Source of the DNA: Halanaerobiaceae bacterium
Lineage (GTDB): Bacteria; Bacillota; Halanaerobiia; Halanaerobiales; Halarsenatibacteraceae
Assembly (NCBI GenBank): GCA_003553485.1
Contig: PWEJ01000077.1
Location: 30,824 to 94,823 of the forward strand
DNA: 64,000 bases
Direction of reading: 5' to 3'
Position 1 is the stretch's first letter; each line of letters opens with the position of its first letter. Below the pieces are notes generated by a model that worked only from the letters and a program-made list of their open reading frames with translations, searched no databases and was not told the origin of the DNA. Position numbers and translations under genes: made by a program. Of the stretch, positions 8,564 through 17,713 are shown one piece after another.

Positions 8564-9100
8564 ATGCTGGGAGATTTACAGGTGAAAAATTTTGCTATAA
8601 TTGATAACCTCTCCCTTTCCTTTGCCGAGGGATTAAATATCTTAACCGGTGAAACAGGTGCTGGCAAATCTATTATAATTGGGGCTTTAGAGATGCTTTT
8701 CGGTTCTCGGGCTTCTCGGGAAATAATTAAAGATGGCAAAGAAGCTGCGTATATAGAAGCCAGCTATTTCTTCTCGGAAAGAGAAGAAATAACCAGGTTA
8801 TTAGAAAGGGCTGGTATTGAGAATGACCCTGAGTCTTTAATTTTAACCCGAGAAATCAGAAGGAGTGGCAGGAATCGTTGTCGGATCAATGGTCAGCTTG
8901 TACCTCTTAAGCTAATCAAAGAAATTTCTTCTTATTTAGTTGATATTCATGGTCAGCATGAACATCAAAATTTGCTTAATAGCAGTTATCATCTGGATAT
9001 ATTAGATGAGTTGTTGCCAGCTGAGGGAAAAAAATTGCTGGCAGCAATGGAAAAAAACTATGGCCGGTTAGAGAAATTAACAGATAAAAAGAGCAATTAG
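8564..9100 (+). CDS. recN: DNA repair protein RecN, N-terminal part (frameshifted gene)
   Basis: A 178-residue N-terminal half of the SMC-like double-strand-break repair ATPase RecN. Walker A is GETGAGKS at residues 29-36, and VDIHGQHEHQNLL is the RecN family signature. The frame runs through LEKLTDKK and then hits a TAG at 9098. The continuation EQLEKKKEERARR and the rest of RecN are in the minus-one frame from about 9088. One extra A in the five-A run at 9086-9090 would restore a single protein of about 566 residues, the normal size. Either a true inactivating mutation or a homopolymer sequencing error. Confidence 0.9.
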   Translation: MLGDLQVKNFAIIDNLSLSFAEGLNILTGETGAGKSIIIGALEMLFGSRASREIIKDGKEAAYIEASYFFSEREEITRLLERAGIENDPESLILTREIRRSGRNRCRINGQLVPLKLIKEISSYLVDIHGQHEHQNLLNSSYHLDILDELLPAEGKKLLAAMEKNYGRLEKLTDKKSN

Positions 9101-10263
9101 AAAAAAAGAAGGAAGAAAGAGCTCGGAGAATGGATATAATTGAATATCAATTGCAGGAGATTAATGAGGCAGATCCTCAACCCGGTGAATGGAAAAAATT
9201 AAATAAAAAATTAAATAAGCTCAATAATTTAGAAAAGATTCATGAAATTACTGGAGGGGCCAGTGATGTAATCAGTGGCGATGATTTTCAAGAGAGTTCA
9301 ATGTTAAATAAGCTTGGTAAAATCAAAGATGATTTAATCTCTTTAACAGATTATGATGAAGAATTAGCTGATATGGCTAAAATGGCGGGAGAAATATTTT
9401 CTTCACTCCAGGATTTAGGTTTTAGATTGAGAAACTATTATGAAGAGCAAAATTATAATCAAGCTGAGACTAGAAAAATCAGACAGCGATTGGATTTGCT
9501 CAACAATTTACGCAGCAAATATGGCGAGAATATCGAGGAAATACTGGCCTTTCGCGATGAAATTCTAAAAGAGAAGGAAGAATTGTCAAGTCTGGAAGAT
9601 AGGCTAAGTGAAGTAGAAAAGGAGCATCAAAAACTCTATAAAAAATGTCAGGAGATAGCCGATAAATTAACAGAGCATCGACAGGAAGTGGCAAAATGGC
9701 TAGAGGAAAAGCTTATAGAGGAATTAGCCCAGCTGGCGATGAAGGAAGCCAGCTTTGAGGTTAAATTTTCTAGTAAAGAAAATCTATCACCCAGTGGCCA
9801 GGACCAGGTGGAATTTTTAATCTCTCCCAATCCGGGCCTGGAATTAAAAAAGTTAACCAGGATAGCTTCAGGGGGAGAAATTTCTCGAATCATGCTGGCC
9901 TTCAAATCCATCATTGCCGGCTTTGATAAAGTACAGACTTTAATTTTTGATGAAGTTGATGCAGGTGTGGGAGGAGAAACTGCTCAGCAAATGGCTAACC
10001 GGCTTTTTAAAATTAGTACCAGGCGGCAGGTAATTTGTATTACTCATCTGCCTCAAATAGCCAGTATGGCTGATAGGCATTTTTATATTGAAAAAATTAC
10101 CACTGACAAGAATAAAGTTACCACAAAGATAAATAAATTAACGGAGAAAAAACGGCAGCAGGAGATTGCCAGGATGGTCGAAGGGGAGAGAAAAAGTGCC
10201 GCTGGTCTAAAACATGCCGATGAAATGTTAGCTAGAGCGGAAAAAATCAAGTTAAATATTTAG
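9088..10263 (+). CDS. recN: DNA repair protein RecN, C-terminal part (frameshifted gene)
   Basis: The remainder of RecN, open in this frame from 9088 (KEQLEKKK); the first in-frame ATG is at 9130. It contains the coiled-coil arms, the ABC signature ASGGEISRIMLAFKSI, Walker B LIFDEVDAGVGGETAQQ and the CITHLPQIASMADRHF switch region. All motifs are preserved, so selection appears to have kept the sequence until very recently or the break is an artefact. No ribosome binding site of note precedes 9130, so independent translation of this half is doubtful. argR-recN is the usual Firmicutes order. Confidence 0.9.
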   Translation, partial: KEQLEKKKEERARRMDIIEYQLQEINEADPQPGEWKKLNKKLNKLNNLEKIHEITGGASDVISGDDFQESSMLNKLGKIKDDLISLTDYDEELADMAKMAGEIFSSLQDLGFRLRNYYEEQNYNQAETRKIRQRLDLLNNLRSKYGENIEEILAFRDEILKEKEELSSLEDRLSEVEKEHQKLYKKCQEIADKLTEHRQEVAKWLEEKLIEELAQLAMKEASFEVKFSSKENLSPSGQDQVEFLISPNPGLELKKLTRIASGGEISRIMLAFKSIIAGFDKVQTLIFDEVDAGVGGETAQQMANRLFKISTRRQVICITHLPQIASMADRHFYIEKITTDKNKVTTKINKLTEKKRQQEIARMVEGERKSAAGLKHADEMLARAEKIKLNI

Positions 10264-10397
10264 TTTTAGGCAGGAATATCAAAAATAATACAGAATAATT
10301 TATAATAATAGAGATAATTACAATAATCCTGTGAATTTAATTTGGGGTTAGCCTATTATATGTCTACTATACCAAATAGGTGACATCTTGAGGGGGT

Positions 10398-11207
10398 ATG
10401 ATGATGGTAGAAAAAATTGAGCTAGCTATAATTGATGATGACAGAGAATTTTGTGAGATCATGGAAGAATTCTTTGTAGGCAGAGAGGATTTTTCTTTAA
10501 CAGGTATAGCCAATGAAGCAGAAGCTGGCATAGAGTTGGTTAAAAAGAAAAAACCTGATGCTTTAGTTTTAGACCTTATAATGCCTGAAAAGGATGGAGT
10601 AGAAGTTTTAAAGCAGCTTAAGGAAATGAATTTGCACACGGAGATAAAAATTGTTGTTCTAACTGCCTTTGGCAAGGAAAAGATCATCAAAGAGGTTAGT
10701 AAACTAGGGGCAGATTATTACATAATGAAACCTTTCTCCCTGGAAAAACTAGCCGACAGGTTAATCCAATTACAGGGCAAAGATGATGATTATTCCATAC
10801 CAAAAGAGGTTAATCTACTTAAAGATAAAGACTTTAACGAGGAAGAGGAATCTGAACCCGACATTGAAGTTCAAATATCAGAGGTGCTCCATAGATTGGG
10901 GGTGCCAGCTCACATAAAGGGATATTTATATCTAAGAGAAGCTATTAAACTGGTGGTAGAGGATATACAAAAAATGGGAGCTGTTACCAAGGAATTATAC
11001 CCATCTGTAGCCGATAACTTTGAAACTACTCCCAGTAGAGTGGAGAGAGCTATAAGGCATGCTATTGATGTAGCCTGGGAAAAAGGTGAAAAAGAAGAAG
11101 TAAAAAATTATTTTGGCAATACTTTAACCAGCTCCAGTGGCAAACCAACTAACTCCCAATTTATTGCTAAGATAGCAGACCGTTTGCGTTTAGAAATGAA
11201 GAAATAA
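10398..11207 (+). CDS. spo0A: sporulation master response regulator Spo0A
   Basis: About 269 residues. An N-terminal receiver domain carries the acidic pocket D13-D15, the phosphorylated D59 (LVLDLIMP) and the conserved lysine in YIMKPF. The C-terminal DNA-binding domain has the near-invariant Spo0A stretches VPAHIKGYLYLREAI, SRVERAIRHAIDVAW and KPTNSQFIAKIADRLR. Three tandem ATG codons (10398, 10401, 10404) follow GAGGGGG; the exact start is uncertain by two residues. In Bacillus, recN-spoIVB-spo0A is the order; here spoIVB is missing although spo0A looks intact. No clear 0A box was found upstream. Confidence 0.96.
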   Translation: MMMVEKIELAIIDDDREFCEIMEEFFVGREDFSLTGIANEAEAGIELVKKKKPDALVLDLIMPEKDGVEVLKQLKEMNLHTEIKIVVLTAFGKEKIIKEVSKLGADYYIMKPFSLEKLADRLIQLQGKDDDYSIPKEVNLLKDKDFNEEEESEPDIEVQISEVLHRLGVPAHIKGYLYLREAIKLVVEDIQKMGAVTKELYPSVADNFETTPSRVERAIRHAIDVAWEKGEKEEVKNYFGNTLTSSSGKPTNSQFIAKIADRLRLEMKK

Positions 11208-11230
11208 TTAATATAACATAATAATAGATT

Positions 11231-11262
11231 AAAAACTCCACTCAGGTGAGTGGAGTTTTTTA
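11231..11262 (+). terminator. rho-independent terminator after spo0A
   Basis: A near-perfect inverted repeat, ACTCCACT and AGTGGAGT around CAGGTG, is extended by A-runs on the left and a run of six T on the right. It ends the folD-spo0A region. Confidence 0.85.
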
Positions 11263-11283
11263 GCTGCAAAAGGGTGGTATTAC

Positions 11284-12099
11284 ATGACAAATAAACAGGA
11301 AGATCTAATTATTGAGAAAATGGCCGAGTTTGGTTTTACTAAATATGAAGCTAAGACCTATATTGCTCTCTTAGAGACCAATAAAATTAGCGCTTATGAA
11401 ATTAGCAAAAGATCGGGAGTTCCTCAGTCTAAAATCTATGAAACAGTTAAAAATTTAGTTCAGGAGGGAGTTATTATTGCCCAGGATGAAAATCCTGTTC
11501 TCTACTCTCCGCTGCCTCTAAAAGAATTTATTGAACGTTATCGCAATAAAATGGAGAAGAATTTAAATATTTTAGAAGAGGGTTTAAATAAAATTAGCCA
11601 GGGAAGTACCATTGATTATATGTGGCACTTTGAGGGAAGAGAAAATTGTTTGACTAAAATTAAGAAAATCATTAATAATGCCCAAAAAAGAATAGCCCTG
11701 GAGATCTGGGAGCAGGAATATAATCAGTTACAGGAAGAGTTGGAGGAAGCATCTGAACGAGGAGTTAAAATAATTATTATATTCTATGGGGAGGAGATAG
11801 ATTTAGCAGGAGAGATCTATTATCATCGCCTGGAAAATTTACAGAGTTATACCACAAAACAGGGTCGCTGGTTAACAATACTTGCTGATAGACAGGATTG
11901 CTTTTTTAGTTCCTTTGCCCCGGAAAGCACTGATGGAATTTGGAGTCAAAATCAGGCCTTTATGTTGATGGCAGAGAGTTTTATCTCTCATGATATCTAT
12001 ATAGCAGAAATTTATGATAAGTTTGGCAAGGAATTAGACCAGGAATTTGGGGCTAATTTAGATAATCTGCGGCAAAAAATAAAGCGCTATTTAAATTAG
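11284..12099 (+). CDS. TrmB-family transcriptional regulator
   Basis: A 271-residue regulator. The N-terminal winged helix (about residues 10-85) includes GFTKYEAKTYIALL and RSGVPQSKIYETVKNL, typical of TrmB. A short coiled linker leads to a phospholipase-D-like effector domain from about residue 115 (WHFEGRENCLTKI, KRIALEIWEQE). TrmB proteins commonly sense sugars or metabolites in archaea and some bacteria. Its position between a terminator and the arcABC promoter suggests it controls the arginine deiminase operon; that is inference from context. The ATG follows AGGGTGG. Confidence 0.88.
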   Translation: MTNKQEDLIIEKMAEFGFTKYEAKTYIALLETNKISAYEISKRSGVPQSKIYETVKNLVQEGVIIAQDENPVLYSPLPLKEFIERYRNKMEKNLNILEEGLNKISQGSTIDYMWHFEGRENCLTKIKKIINNAQKRIALEIWEQEYNQLQEELEEASERGVKIIIIFYGEEIDLAGEIYYHRLENLQSYTTKQGRWLTILADRQDCFFSSFAPESTDGIWSQNQAFMLMAESFISHDIYIAEIYDKFGKELDQEFGANLDNLRQKIKRYLN

Positions 12100-12145
12100 C
12101 AGTTTTTTAACCCTTTGCTTTCTGGTTGATAGTTTTACCGAAGGC

Positions 12146-12187
12146 TTGACAAGTAAAATATAAAATAATATACTTTTAATATATTAA
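12146..12187 (+). promoter_or_regulatory. arcABC promoter with palindrome over the start site
   Basis: TTGACA and TATACT are separated by 17 bases (12146-12174), a near-consensus sigma-A promoter. The perfect 12-base palindrome TTAATATATTAA at 12176-12187 covers the expected transcription start and could be an operator. Its AT-rich composition means chance cannot be excluded. Confidence 0.7.
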
Positions 12188-12256
12188 CTACAAGAGTTGT
12201 TACTAAGTTTTGTTTTTGGGATTTAATTATGTCGATCAGAGAGGGGAGTGTTAATC

Positions 12257-13489
12257 TTGTCAACTTTACCTCTGAAAATAACCTCAGAAATTGGTGAACT
12301 GCGTAAAGTTTTGGTTCACCGCCCTGGTTTAGAAATTGAAAGATTAACCCCGGATTTGCTTTCTCGGTTATTATTTGATGATATCCCTTATTTAAAAGCT
12401 GCTCGAAGAGAGCATGATTATTTTGTCAAATTACTTAGAGATAAGGGTGTAGAGGTTTTATATCTAGAAGAGTTAGCAGCAGAGGCTCTAGAAAAGCCAG
12501 AGGTGCGCCAGGAGTTTATGGAGCAGTTTTTGGATGAAGGAGGCATTGGTAACAAAGAGCGGCGTTTTTTAATTATGCGCTATCTTGATGATTTTTCTGT
12601 GCAGGAGATGATAATTAAGCTCATGGCCGGTATAAAAAAGAATGAAATTCCTGGATACCAAACTACCTCTTTGCACGATAAAGCCACCAGGGATTATCCT
12701 TTTTTATTGGATCCCATGCCCAATCTATACTTTACTAGAGACCCCTTTGCTGTCATCGGGTCAGGAATTAGCCTAAATCATATGCAGACTGATACCAGAA
12801 ATAGAGAGACAATCTTTGCTGAATATATTTTCAATTTTCATCCTGAATATGGTGAAAAAGATATCCCTCGCTGGTACAGCCGTTATGAAACCGATCCTCT
12901 TGAAGGGGGAGACCAGTTGGTCTTAAGTTCAGAGATTTTAGCGATTGGGATTTCACAGCGAACTCATCCCACGGCAATCGAAAACTTTGCCAGTAGAATC
13001 CTGACAGCAAATCAAGGTTTCGACACTGTGCTGGCCTTTAAAATACCTGCTAGAAGAGCCTTTATGCATCTAGATACGGTTTTCACTATGATCGATTATG
13101 ACACCTTTACTATTCATGCTGAGATAGAAGGGCCTCTGGAAATCTATTCTCTGCGTTTTGATGGCAATAATAACCTAAAAATAAACCAGGAAACGGCAAC
13201 TTTGCAGGAAATATTAAAAACCTATTTAGGTTTATACAATGTAAACCTGATACGCTGTGCTGGCGGGGACCCCATTGACAGCGGTAGAGAACAGTGGAAT
13301 GATGGTTCTAATACCCTGGCCATTGCTCCTGGAGAAGTTGTTGTCTATGAGAGAAACTATGTTACCAATAGACTATTAGAAGAGGCTGGGGTTAAGCTGA
13401 ATGAGATACCCAGCTCTGAACTTTCTCGTGGTCGAGGAGGACCACGCTGCATGAGTATGCCCTTTTACCGAGAGCCAGTTGAAATTTAA
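12257..13489 (+). CDS. arcA: arginine deiminase
   Basis: About 410 residues; hydrolyses arginine to citrulline and ammonia, the first step of the ATP-yielding arginine deiminase pathway. Substrate-binding [12 protein letters not shown] and GGDQLVLS, the histidine-containing MHLDTVFTM and the catalytic cysteine in [10 protein letters not shown] are in order. Length is normal. A TTG at 12257 about eight bases after GAGGGGAG is the preferred start; a GTG at 12248 lies within the ribosome site. arcB and arcC follow directly. No arcD arginine/ornithine antiporter is present in the window. Confidence 0.95.
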   Translation: MSTLPLKITSEIGELRKVLVHRPGLEIERLTPDLLSRLLFDDIPYLKAARREHDYFVKLLRDKGVEVLYLEELAAEALEKPEVRQEFMEQFLDEGGIGNKERRFLIMRYLDDFSVQEMIIKLMAGIKKNEIPGYQTTSLHDKATRDYPFLLDPMPNLYFTRDPFAVIGSGISLNHMQTDTRNRETIFAEYIFNFHPEYGEKDIPRWYSRYETDPLEGGDQLVLSSEILAIGISQRTHPTAIENFASRILTANQGFDTVLAFKIPARRAFMHLDTVFTMIDYDTFTIHAEIEGPLEIYSLRFDGNNNLKINQETATLQEILKTYLGLYNVNLIRCAGGDPIDSGREQWNDGSNTLAIAPGEVVVYERNYVTNRLLEEAGVKLNEIPSSELSRGRGGPRCMSMPFYREPVEI

Positions 13490-13516
13490 GAATAACTACA
13501 ACAGGAGGTTTTATTA

Positions 13517-14509
13517 ATGCCCAAAAACTTAACAGGTCAAAATTTTCTTAAGTTAATTGATTTTTCCTCAGAGGAGCTCTTGTTTTTATTTGATCTTTCC
13601 CAGGATCTTAAACAAAAGAAGCGGGCCGGGATTCAAGGGAACACTTTAGAAGGCAAAAACATTGCTCTTCTCTTTGAGAAGCCTTCTACTAGAACCCGCT
13701 GTGCCTTTGTAGTTGCCGCCAACGATGAGGGCGCTAAGACTGAATTTTTAGGAAAAAATGATATCCAATTTGGCAAGAAAGAAACAGTTAAAGATACTGC
13801 TAGAGTATTAGGGCGTTATTTTGATGGTATCCAATTTAGAGGTTTTGCCCATGAGACGGTGGAAATTTTGGGAGAATATGCTGGAGTTCCAGTCTGGAAT
13901 GGTTTAACGGATAAGTACCATCCCACTCAAATTTTGGCCGACCTTCTTACTGTAAAAGAGAATTTTGGTTACCTCAAGGGGATTAATTTTGTCTATACCG
14001 GCGACGGTAGAAACAACATGGCCAACTCGCTGATGATTGGCTGTGCTAAACTTGGTTTAAATTATACAATCTGCTCTCCTAAAGAGCTCTGGCCAGAAGA
14101 AAAATTGGTGGAGCAAGCTCAAGAGCTGGCCCAAAAATCCGGTGGCTCTATAATTTTAGATGATGATCCTGTAAAAGCGGTTAAGGGTGCCGATGTCTTA
14201 TATACCGACGTCTGGGTATCGATGGGAGAAGAAGAACATTTTGCCGAAAGAATAGATCTTTTAAAACCCTATCAGGTTAATCAGGAGATGATCGATAATA
14301 CCGGAAATGAAGAGGTTATTTTCTTACATTGTTTGCCTGCTTATCATAATGCAGATACTGAAAATGGCGCAAAAATTTATGAAGAACATGGAATTGCTGA
14401 GATGGAAGTAACTGATGAAGTCTTTGAAAGTGATAATTCACTGGTTTTTGATCAAGCGGAAAATAGAATGCACACCATAAAAGCCGTCATGGTTGCCACC
14501 ATGACTTGA
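13517..14509 (+). CDS. arcB: ornithine carbamoyltransferase (catabolic)
   Basis: A 330-residue enzyme that phosphorolyses citrulline to ornithine and carbamoyl phosphate. The carbamoyl-phosphate loop [10 protein letters not shown], the [11 protein letters not shown] segment and the ornithine-binding HCLPAYH are intact. Length around 330 and placement between arcA and arcC favour the catabolic role over the biosynthetic ArgF; the reaction direction is inferred from the operon. AGGAGG precedes the ATG. Confidence 0.95.
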   Translation: MPKNLTGQNFLKLIDFSSEELLFLFDLSQDLKQKKRAGIQGNTLEGKNIALLFEKPSTRTRCAFVVAANDEGAKTEFLGKNDIQFGKKETVKDTARVLGRYFDGIQFRGFAHETVEILGEYAGVPVWNGLTDKYHPTQILADLLTVKENFGYLKGINFVYTGDGRNNMANSLMIGCAKLGLNYTICSPKELWPEEKLVEQAQELAQKSGGSIILDDDPVKAVKGADVLYTDVWVSMGEEEHFAERIDLLKPYQVNQEMIDNTGNEEVIFLHCLPAYHNADTENGAKIYEEHGIAEMEVTDEVFESDNSLVFDQAENRMHTIKAVMVATMT

Positions 14510-14534
14510 TATTCTTTTGTAGGAGGAGATAGAG

Positions 14535-15467
14535 ATGGCTAGAATTGTAGTCGCCTTAGGAGGTAATGCTTTAGGAAGCACTCCTGAAGAACAGATAGAA
14601 GCAGTTTGTCACACTGCTGATTCACTGATTGATCTAATTGCCAATGGACATGAATTAGTTATGGTTCATGGCAATGGTCCTCAGGTGGGCATGATCAATT
14701 TAGCCTTTGAGACGGCTTTTCAAGCAGAAGAAACACCAGCAATGCCCTTTCCTGAATGTGGAGCGATGAGCCAGGGATATATTGGCTATCATTTACAAAA
14801 CGCTTTACAGGAAAAAATGGCTAAAAATAATATTACTAAAAACTGTGCCACAGTGATTACCCAGGTAGAAGTCGATAAAGATGATCCTGCCTTTAATAAC
14901 CCCACAAAGCCAGTAGGAAACTTTTACAGTGAAGATGAGGCCAGAAGGTTAGAGGAAGAGAAGGGTTATCAAATGGTTGAGGATGCTGGAAGAGGTTACC
15001 GCCGAGTAGTTCCCAGTCCCCAACCAATAAATATAGTGGAAAAACATTTAATTACCAGTATTATTGCTAATGGTGACCTGGTTATCACCTGTGGTGGTGG
15101 GGGGATTCCAGTAGTGAGGAAAAATGGTGGTTATCAAGGAGTTCCGGCAGTAATAGATAAAGATTTTGCCAGTGAGGAATTAGCTGAAGAGATCAATGCC
15201 GATCTCCTCATGATTTTAACTGCTGTGGAACAGGTAGCTTTAAACTTCGGTACACCAGAGGAAAAAGCGCTAACTCAACTTGAGGTTGAGAAGGCTAGGG
15301 AGTATTGTGATGAAGGTCATTTTGCTCCTGGAAGCATGTTGCCAAAGGTTAAGGCTGCAATCAATTTTGCTGAAAGCAAAGAAGGTCGCAGAGCTTTAAT
15401 CACTTCACTGGAAAAAGCCCAGGCCGCTCTGGTGGGTGAGACTGGCACCACTATCTTTAAAAAATAG
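14535..15467 (+). CDS. arcC: carbamate kinase
   Basis: A 310-residue kinase that transfers phosphate from carbamoyl phosphate to ADP, which yields the ATP of the pathway. ALGGNALG at the N-terminus, MVHGNGPQVGMINLA near residue 50 and the GGGGIPV loop near 215 are characteristic. It ends the arc operon and is followed 40 bases later by a strong terminator. Confidence 0.96.
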   Translation: MARIVVALGGNALGSTPEEQIEAVCHTADSLIDLIANGHELVMVHGNGPQVGMINLAFETAFQAEETPAMPFPECGAMSQGYIGYHLQNALQEKMAKNNITKNCATVITQVEVDKDDPAFNNPTKPVGNFYSEDEARRLEEEKGYQMVEDAGRGYRRVVPSPQPINIVEKHLITSIIANGDLVITCGGGGIPVVRKNGGYQGVPAVIDKDFASEELAEEINADLLMILTAVEQVALNFGTPEEKALTQLEVEKAREYCDEGHFAPGSMLPKVKAAINFAESKEGRRALITSLEKAQAALVGETGTTIFKK

Positions 15468-15508
15468 AGGAAAATAACATCTACTAATATTCTACAAATA
15501 TCAAAAAT

Positions 15509-15540
15509 GAAACCGCCTTAATCGGCGGTTTCTTCTATTT
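15509..15540 (+). terminator. terminator of the arcABC operon
   Basis: A 9-bp perfect stem, GAAACCGCC and GGCGGTTTC, encloses the loop TTAATC. A T-rich tail follows. Confidence 0.85.
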
Positions 15541-15555
15541 AGTGAAATTGTTTGT

Positions 15556-15616
15556 TAAATCTTAATGTAAATCTTAATGTAAAATAGTTTGCTGGATATT
15601 AAGCTGTTTATATGAT
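15556..15616 (+). promoter_or_regulatory. 12-bp direct repeat and possible promoter of the sigma-54 activator gene
   Basis: Two perfect tandem copies of TAAATCTTAATG lie at 15556-15579, followed by TTGCTG (15589) and TATGAT (15611) with a 16-base spacer. The repeats could be a regulator site for the downstream activator gene; the promoter match is only moderate. Confidence 0.4.
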
Positions 15617-15680
15617 AAAATTATGATAGAAAAAATTGTAATAATGAATTTTATCCCCAACCCAAAACCGGGGTGAAAAA

Positions 15681-17450
15681 ATGGCAACTAAAAATAATTT
15701 TCAGGCTTTAAAAACAAAAATACAGAGCTTAAAAGAGGCAAATAGGAAAAAGGATGTTATTATTGATTCAACCCATGATGGTATGATTGCAGTGGATGCC
15801 GATTATCAGGTGGAGATCTTTAATAGGGCGGCAGAAGAAATTTTGCAGTTAGACCGCCATGATATCATAGGTAAGGACGTTAGAAAAGTAATTCCAAATA
15901 CCAGACTTCACATAGTAATACAATCAGGCAGAGCAGAGTTAAATAGCTTTCAAAGGGTAGACGATATAAATATCATAACTAATCGAGTTCCAGTTAAGGA
16001 TGAAGATGGGGAAATTATAGGTGCGGTGGCCGTTTTTCGTGACAAAACAGAGGTGCAAAAACTAGCAGAAGAAATAACCAATTTAAAAGAGATTAAGGTT
16101 ATGCTGGAGGCTATTATTAATTCAACCCAGGATGCAATTTCTGTTGTTGATGAAGAAGGCAAGGGAATATTGATTAATCCGGCTTATACTAAGTTAACGG
16201 GACTCACTGAAGAGGATGTATTGGGCCAACCAGCCGATGTTGATATTGCTGAAGGCAAAAGCATGCACTATCAGGTCCTGCAAACCAAAGAGCCGGTAAA
16301 AGGGGTAAGAATGAAGGTCGGCCCGCAAAAGAAAGATGTTATAGTTGATGTAGCACCAATAATGGTAGATGGAGAGCTGAAGGGCAGTGTAGGAGTAATT
16401 CATGATGTTTCAGAGATTAAACAGCTTACCAAAGAATTAGACCAGGCCCGAAGGATGATTCGGCAGCTAAAAGCGCGCTATAGTTTTGCTGATATTGTAG
16501 GTGAAAGTGCAACCATGAGAGCTGCCATAAACAAAGCTCAAAAAGCCTCTGCTACACCGGCCACAGTATTATTAAGAGGAGAAAGCGGTACTGGTAAAGA
16601 ACTTTTTGCTCATGCTATTCATAATGAAAGTCCGCGAAAAGAGCGCAAATTTATCAGAGTTAACTGTAGCTCTCTTTCTGACAGTCTTTTAGAGAGTGAA
16701 TTATTTGGCTATGTTGAGGGAGCCTTTACTGGCGCTAAAAAAGAGGGGAAAAAAGGACTTTTTGAAGAGGCCGATGGGGGAACTATATTTTTAGATGAAA
16801 TAGGCAAAATAAGTGATAATTTACAGGTTAAACTACTGAGAGTTTTACAGGAAAAAGAGATAGTCAGAGTGGGAGATACCCGGCCAGTTAAAATAGATGT
16901 CCGGGTCATCTGTGCTACAAATATCAATTTAGAACGTTCAGTACAAGAAGGTGATTTTAGAGAGGATTTATATTATCGTTTAAATGTTTTTCCTATCACT
17001 ATACCTCCATTACGAGAAAGAAAAGAAGATATGGAGGCTCTCATCAATCATATAATCCGCAAGTTTAATCAAGAATACGGCCGGGCAGTTAAGGGAATAA
17101 CTGAAGAGGCATTGACTGAACTAAAGCGTTATAATTGGCCAGGAAATGTCAGGGAATTAGAAAATATTATTGGTCAGGGCATGATTCACATGGATTTACA
17201 GGAAGAAATGATTGCCAAACATCCCCTGCCGCTTTTAAAAGAGGATAAAATTGAATTGCCTGAAGTTAAGCCAATATCATCGACTTCTTTAGAAGATCAT
17301 TCCCTTAAAGAAATTATTGAAGAGACGGAAAAAAAGCTGATAATCAAGGCTTTAGAGAAAACTGACGATAATAGAACTGAGGCCGCTAAAAGGCTGGGAA
17401 TAGCAGTACGGAGCCTCTATTATAAAATGGACAAATATGGTATAGACTAA
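15681..17450 (+). CDS. PAS-containing sigma-54-dependent transcriptional activator
   Basis: A 589-residue enhancer-binding protein. Two PAS domains (about residues 25-120 and 140-245) precede a short coiled linker and the AAA+ domain: Walker A GESGTGKE at 300-307, GAFTGA at 347-352, Walker B FLDEIG near 370. A Fis-type helix-turn-helix ends the protein (NRTEAAKRLGIAVRSLYYKM). PAS sensing replaces a receiver domain, as in BkdR/RocR-like activators. The next operon has a -24/-12 promoter and codes for branched-chain amino acid catabolism, so a BkdR-like role is likely; the ligand is unknown. Confidence 0.93.
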   Translation: MATKNNFQALKTKIQSLKEANRKKDVIIDSTHDGMIAVDADYQVEIFNRAAEEILQLDRHDIIGKDVRKVIPNTRLHIVIQSGRAELNSFQRVDDINIITNRVPVKDEDGEIIGAVAVFRDKTEVQKLAEEITNLKEIKVMLEAIINSTQDAISVVDEEGKGILINPAYTKLTGLTEEDVLGQPADVDIAEGKSMHYQVLQTKEPVKGVRMKVGPQKKDVIVDVAPIMVDGELKGSVGVIHDVSEIKQLTKELDQARRMIRQLKARYSFADIVGESATMRAAINKAQKASATPATVLLRGESGTGKELFAHAIHNESPRKERKFIRVNCSSLSDSLLESELFGYVEGAFTGAKKEGKKGLFEEADGGTIFLDEIGKISDNLQVKLLRVLQEKEIVRVGDTRPVKIDVRVICATNINLERSVQEGDFREDLYYRLNVFPITIPPLRERKEDMEALINHIIRKFNQEYGRAVKGITEEALTELKRYNWPGNVRELENIIGQGMIHMDLQEEMIAKHPLPLLKEDKIELPEVKPISSTSLEDHSLKEIIEETEKKLIIKALEKTDDNRTEAAKRLGIAVRSLYYKMDKYGID

Positions 17451-17473
17451 TCAAGATTAACCCATGATTATCT

Positions 17474-17523
17474 CTGCAAATTATTGCCTGCAAAAATTTG
17501 CAGACCTCTGCTTTTTTCTGCAG
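17474..17523 (+). promoter_or_regulatory. candidate enhancer sites for the sigma-54 activator
   Basis: Four TGCA cores occur within 50 bases (at 17475, 17489, 17499, 17519). The best element is the inverted repeat CTGCAAA-AA-TTTGCAG at 17488-17503; CTGCAG ends the cluster. The cluster lies about 150 bases upstream of a -24/-12 promoter, the usual distance for an upstream activating sequence. Assignment is inference. Confidence 0.5.
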
Positions 17524-17589
17524 GATTTTATGCTTTTTAATTATTTGAAATTTAAGAACAAATATTTTCCATAAATTTTTTTGCTTAAA

Positions 17590-17631
17590 AGCACTGTCAA
17601 CTGAGGTAGTTGGCGGTGTTTTATTTTTTTT
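17590..17631 (+). terminator. terminator of the sigma-54 activator gene
   Basis: The stem CACTGTCAACT/AGTTGGCGGTG includes two G-U pairs and is followed by TTTTATTTTTTTT. It separates the activator transcript from the operon it precedes. Confidence 0.7.
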
Positions 17632-17648
17632 GCCTATAAAAGCTAATC

Positions 17649-17664
17649 TGGAATGAAAATTGCA
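17649..17664 (+). promoter_or_regulatory. sigma-54 (-24/-12) promoter of the branched-chain amino acid operon
   Basis: TGGAATGAAAATTGCA has GG and GC with exactly ten bases between them and the full TTGCA -12 element. The predicted start is about 17675, some 39 bases before the first gene. The neighbouring activator gene supports the call. Confidence 0.75.
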
Positions 17665-17713
17665 TGTATATAATAGTGGAACGTGAAAACTAAAACATTA
17701 CGGGGGGTTTCCT

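Noticed and set aside
9086..9100. Programmed -1 frameshift in recN
   Set aside because: The first slippery codon would re-pair with UAA, there is no clear downstream pseudoknot, and programmed shifting is not known for recN. A deletion or sequencing error is simpler; kept only as a minor alternative.
10264..10397. 0A box or sigma-H promoter before spo0A
   Set aside because: No TGTCGAA-like site and no sigma-H -35/-10 pair at proper spacing could be found.
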